DNA of 5,514 bases from assembly GCA_027066935.1 (NCBI GenBank), contig JAMOMX010000443.1, forward strand, positions 1 through 5,514, given 5' to 3'. Made by a program: the position numbers and the translations under genes. Position 1 is the stretch's first letter; each line of letters begins with the position of its first letter. The notes under the pieces were generated by a model. It saw only the letters and a list, made by a program, of their open reading frames with translations, was not told where the DNA came from and did no database searches. This document shows positions 5,374-5,514 of the stretch, piece after piece. The stretch comes from Sulfurimonas sp. Lineage in GTDB: Bacteria; Campylobacterota; Campylobacteria; Campylobacterales; Sulfurimonadaceae.

Positions 5374-5514
5374 TTACAACTTCACACTTTTTAACCTAAG
5401 TGCATTCATAATTACAGATACAGAACTAAAACTCATAGCCGCAGCTGCAATCATTGGCGATAGAAGTAATCCAAATACAGGATATAGCAAACCTGCAGCG
5501 ATTGGTACACCAGC
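5374..5514 (-). CDS. copA: Heavy-metal (copper) P1B-type ATPase, C-terminal end
   Basis: The last 46 codons are visible: GVPIAAGLLYPVFGLLLSP, then MIAAAAMSFSSVSVIMNAL and RLKSVKL, with TAA at 5376-5374. This is the last transmembrane pair of CopA-type inner-membrane pumps that export Cu(I) (or related soft metals) using ATP. The MxxSS motif in MSFSS is the conserved metal-binding M..SS element of the final helix. The rest of the gene lies to the right of the window. The end is shorter than that implied by the orphan tail at 653-727, which continues with QKRKKG and more before its stop. The island boundary therefore falls at this gene's 3' end and replaced its last residues without breaking the core. 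The symbol is by resemblance; a silver, zinc or cadmium pump is not excluded. Confidence 0.9.
   Translation of the reverse strand, partial: AGVPIAAGLLYPVFGLLLSPMIAAAAMSFSSVSVIMNALRLKSVKL
5377..5414. repeat. Right copy of 38-bp direct repeat flanking the island
   Basis: Matches 689-726 at 35 of 38 positions, with 26 consecutive identical bases (5389-5414). It encodes the IMNALRLK end of the intact ATPase. Together with the left copy it brackets all accessory genes in the window. Confidence 0.85.

Noticed and set aside
1..5514. CRISPR array, tRNA or rRNA genes
   Set aside because: No regularly spaced repeats and no cloverleaf or rRNA-like sequence seen on either strand.

Overview
The window looks like a chromosomal segment of an AT-rich bacterium, most likely a member of the Campylobacterota (Sulfurimonas/Arcobacter-like). 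The suggestion rests on low GC, lysine/asparagine/isoleucine-rich proteins and the style of the flanking genes; no rRNA or marker gene is present to prove it. Two flanking chromosomal genes on the minus strand bracket an AT-richer defence island. The right end (5374-5514) holds the C-terminus of a heavy-metal/copper P1B-type ATPase (CopA-like). The left end (1-662) holds the N-terminal 220 codons of a periplasmic haem-type fatty acid cis/trans isomerase (Cti).

The best structural clue is that the 3' end of the ATPase gene occurs twice. It is intact at 5374-5414 and present as an orphan tail at 653-727, just upstream of cti. The two copies match at 35 of 38 bases (689-726 versus 5377-5414), including 26 identical bases. 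Before the island arrived, the ATPase gene probably ran straight into cti with a short overlap. About 4.7 kb of accessory DNA now separates them and is flanked by the direct repeat.

The island, read in its main (minus) direction, starts with a 425-aa AAA+/STAND-like ATPase (3343-4620) with Walker A and B motifs and a C-terminal winged-helix-like region. A 140-bp intergenic segment with two inverted repeats and promoter-like TATAAT boxes follows. Next is a tight three-gene operon: an unrecognised 54-aa protein (3038-3202), a C5-cytosine DNA methyltransferase (1983-3041, ATGA overlap with the small gene) and an HNH restriction endonuclease (899-1996, 14-nt overlap with the methyltransferase). 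Together these look like a complete Type II restriction-modification system. A ~100-bp imperfect long inverted repeat (780-879) lies beyond the operon, next to the integration boundary.

On the plus strand, 4824-5203 carries a decayed, internally deleted remnant of a Type I restriction subunit (HsdR), followed by a good rho-independent terminator (5285-5321). The site therefore seems to have hosted an older Type I system that was lost and a newer Type II system that appears intact. The least explained parts are the 54-aa coupled protein, the ATPase, the long inverted repeat, the copA-tail duplication and the apparently non-standard (ATC) start of cti.
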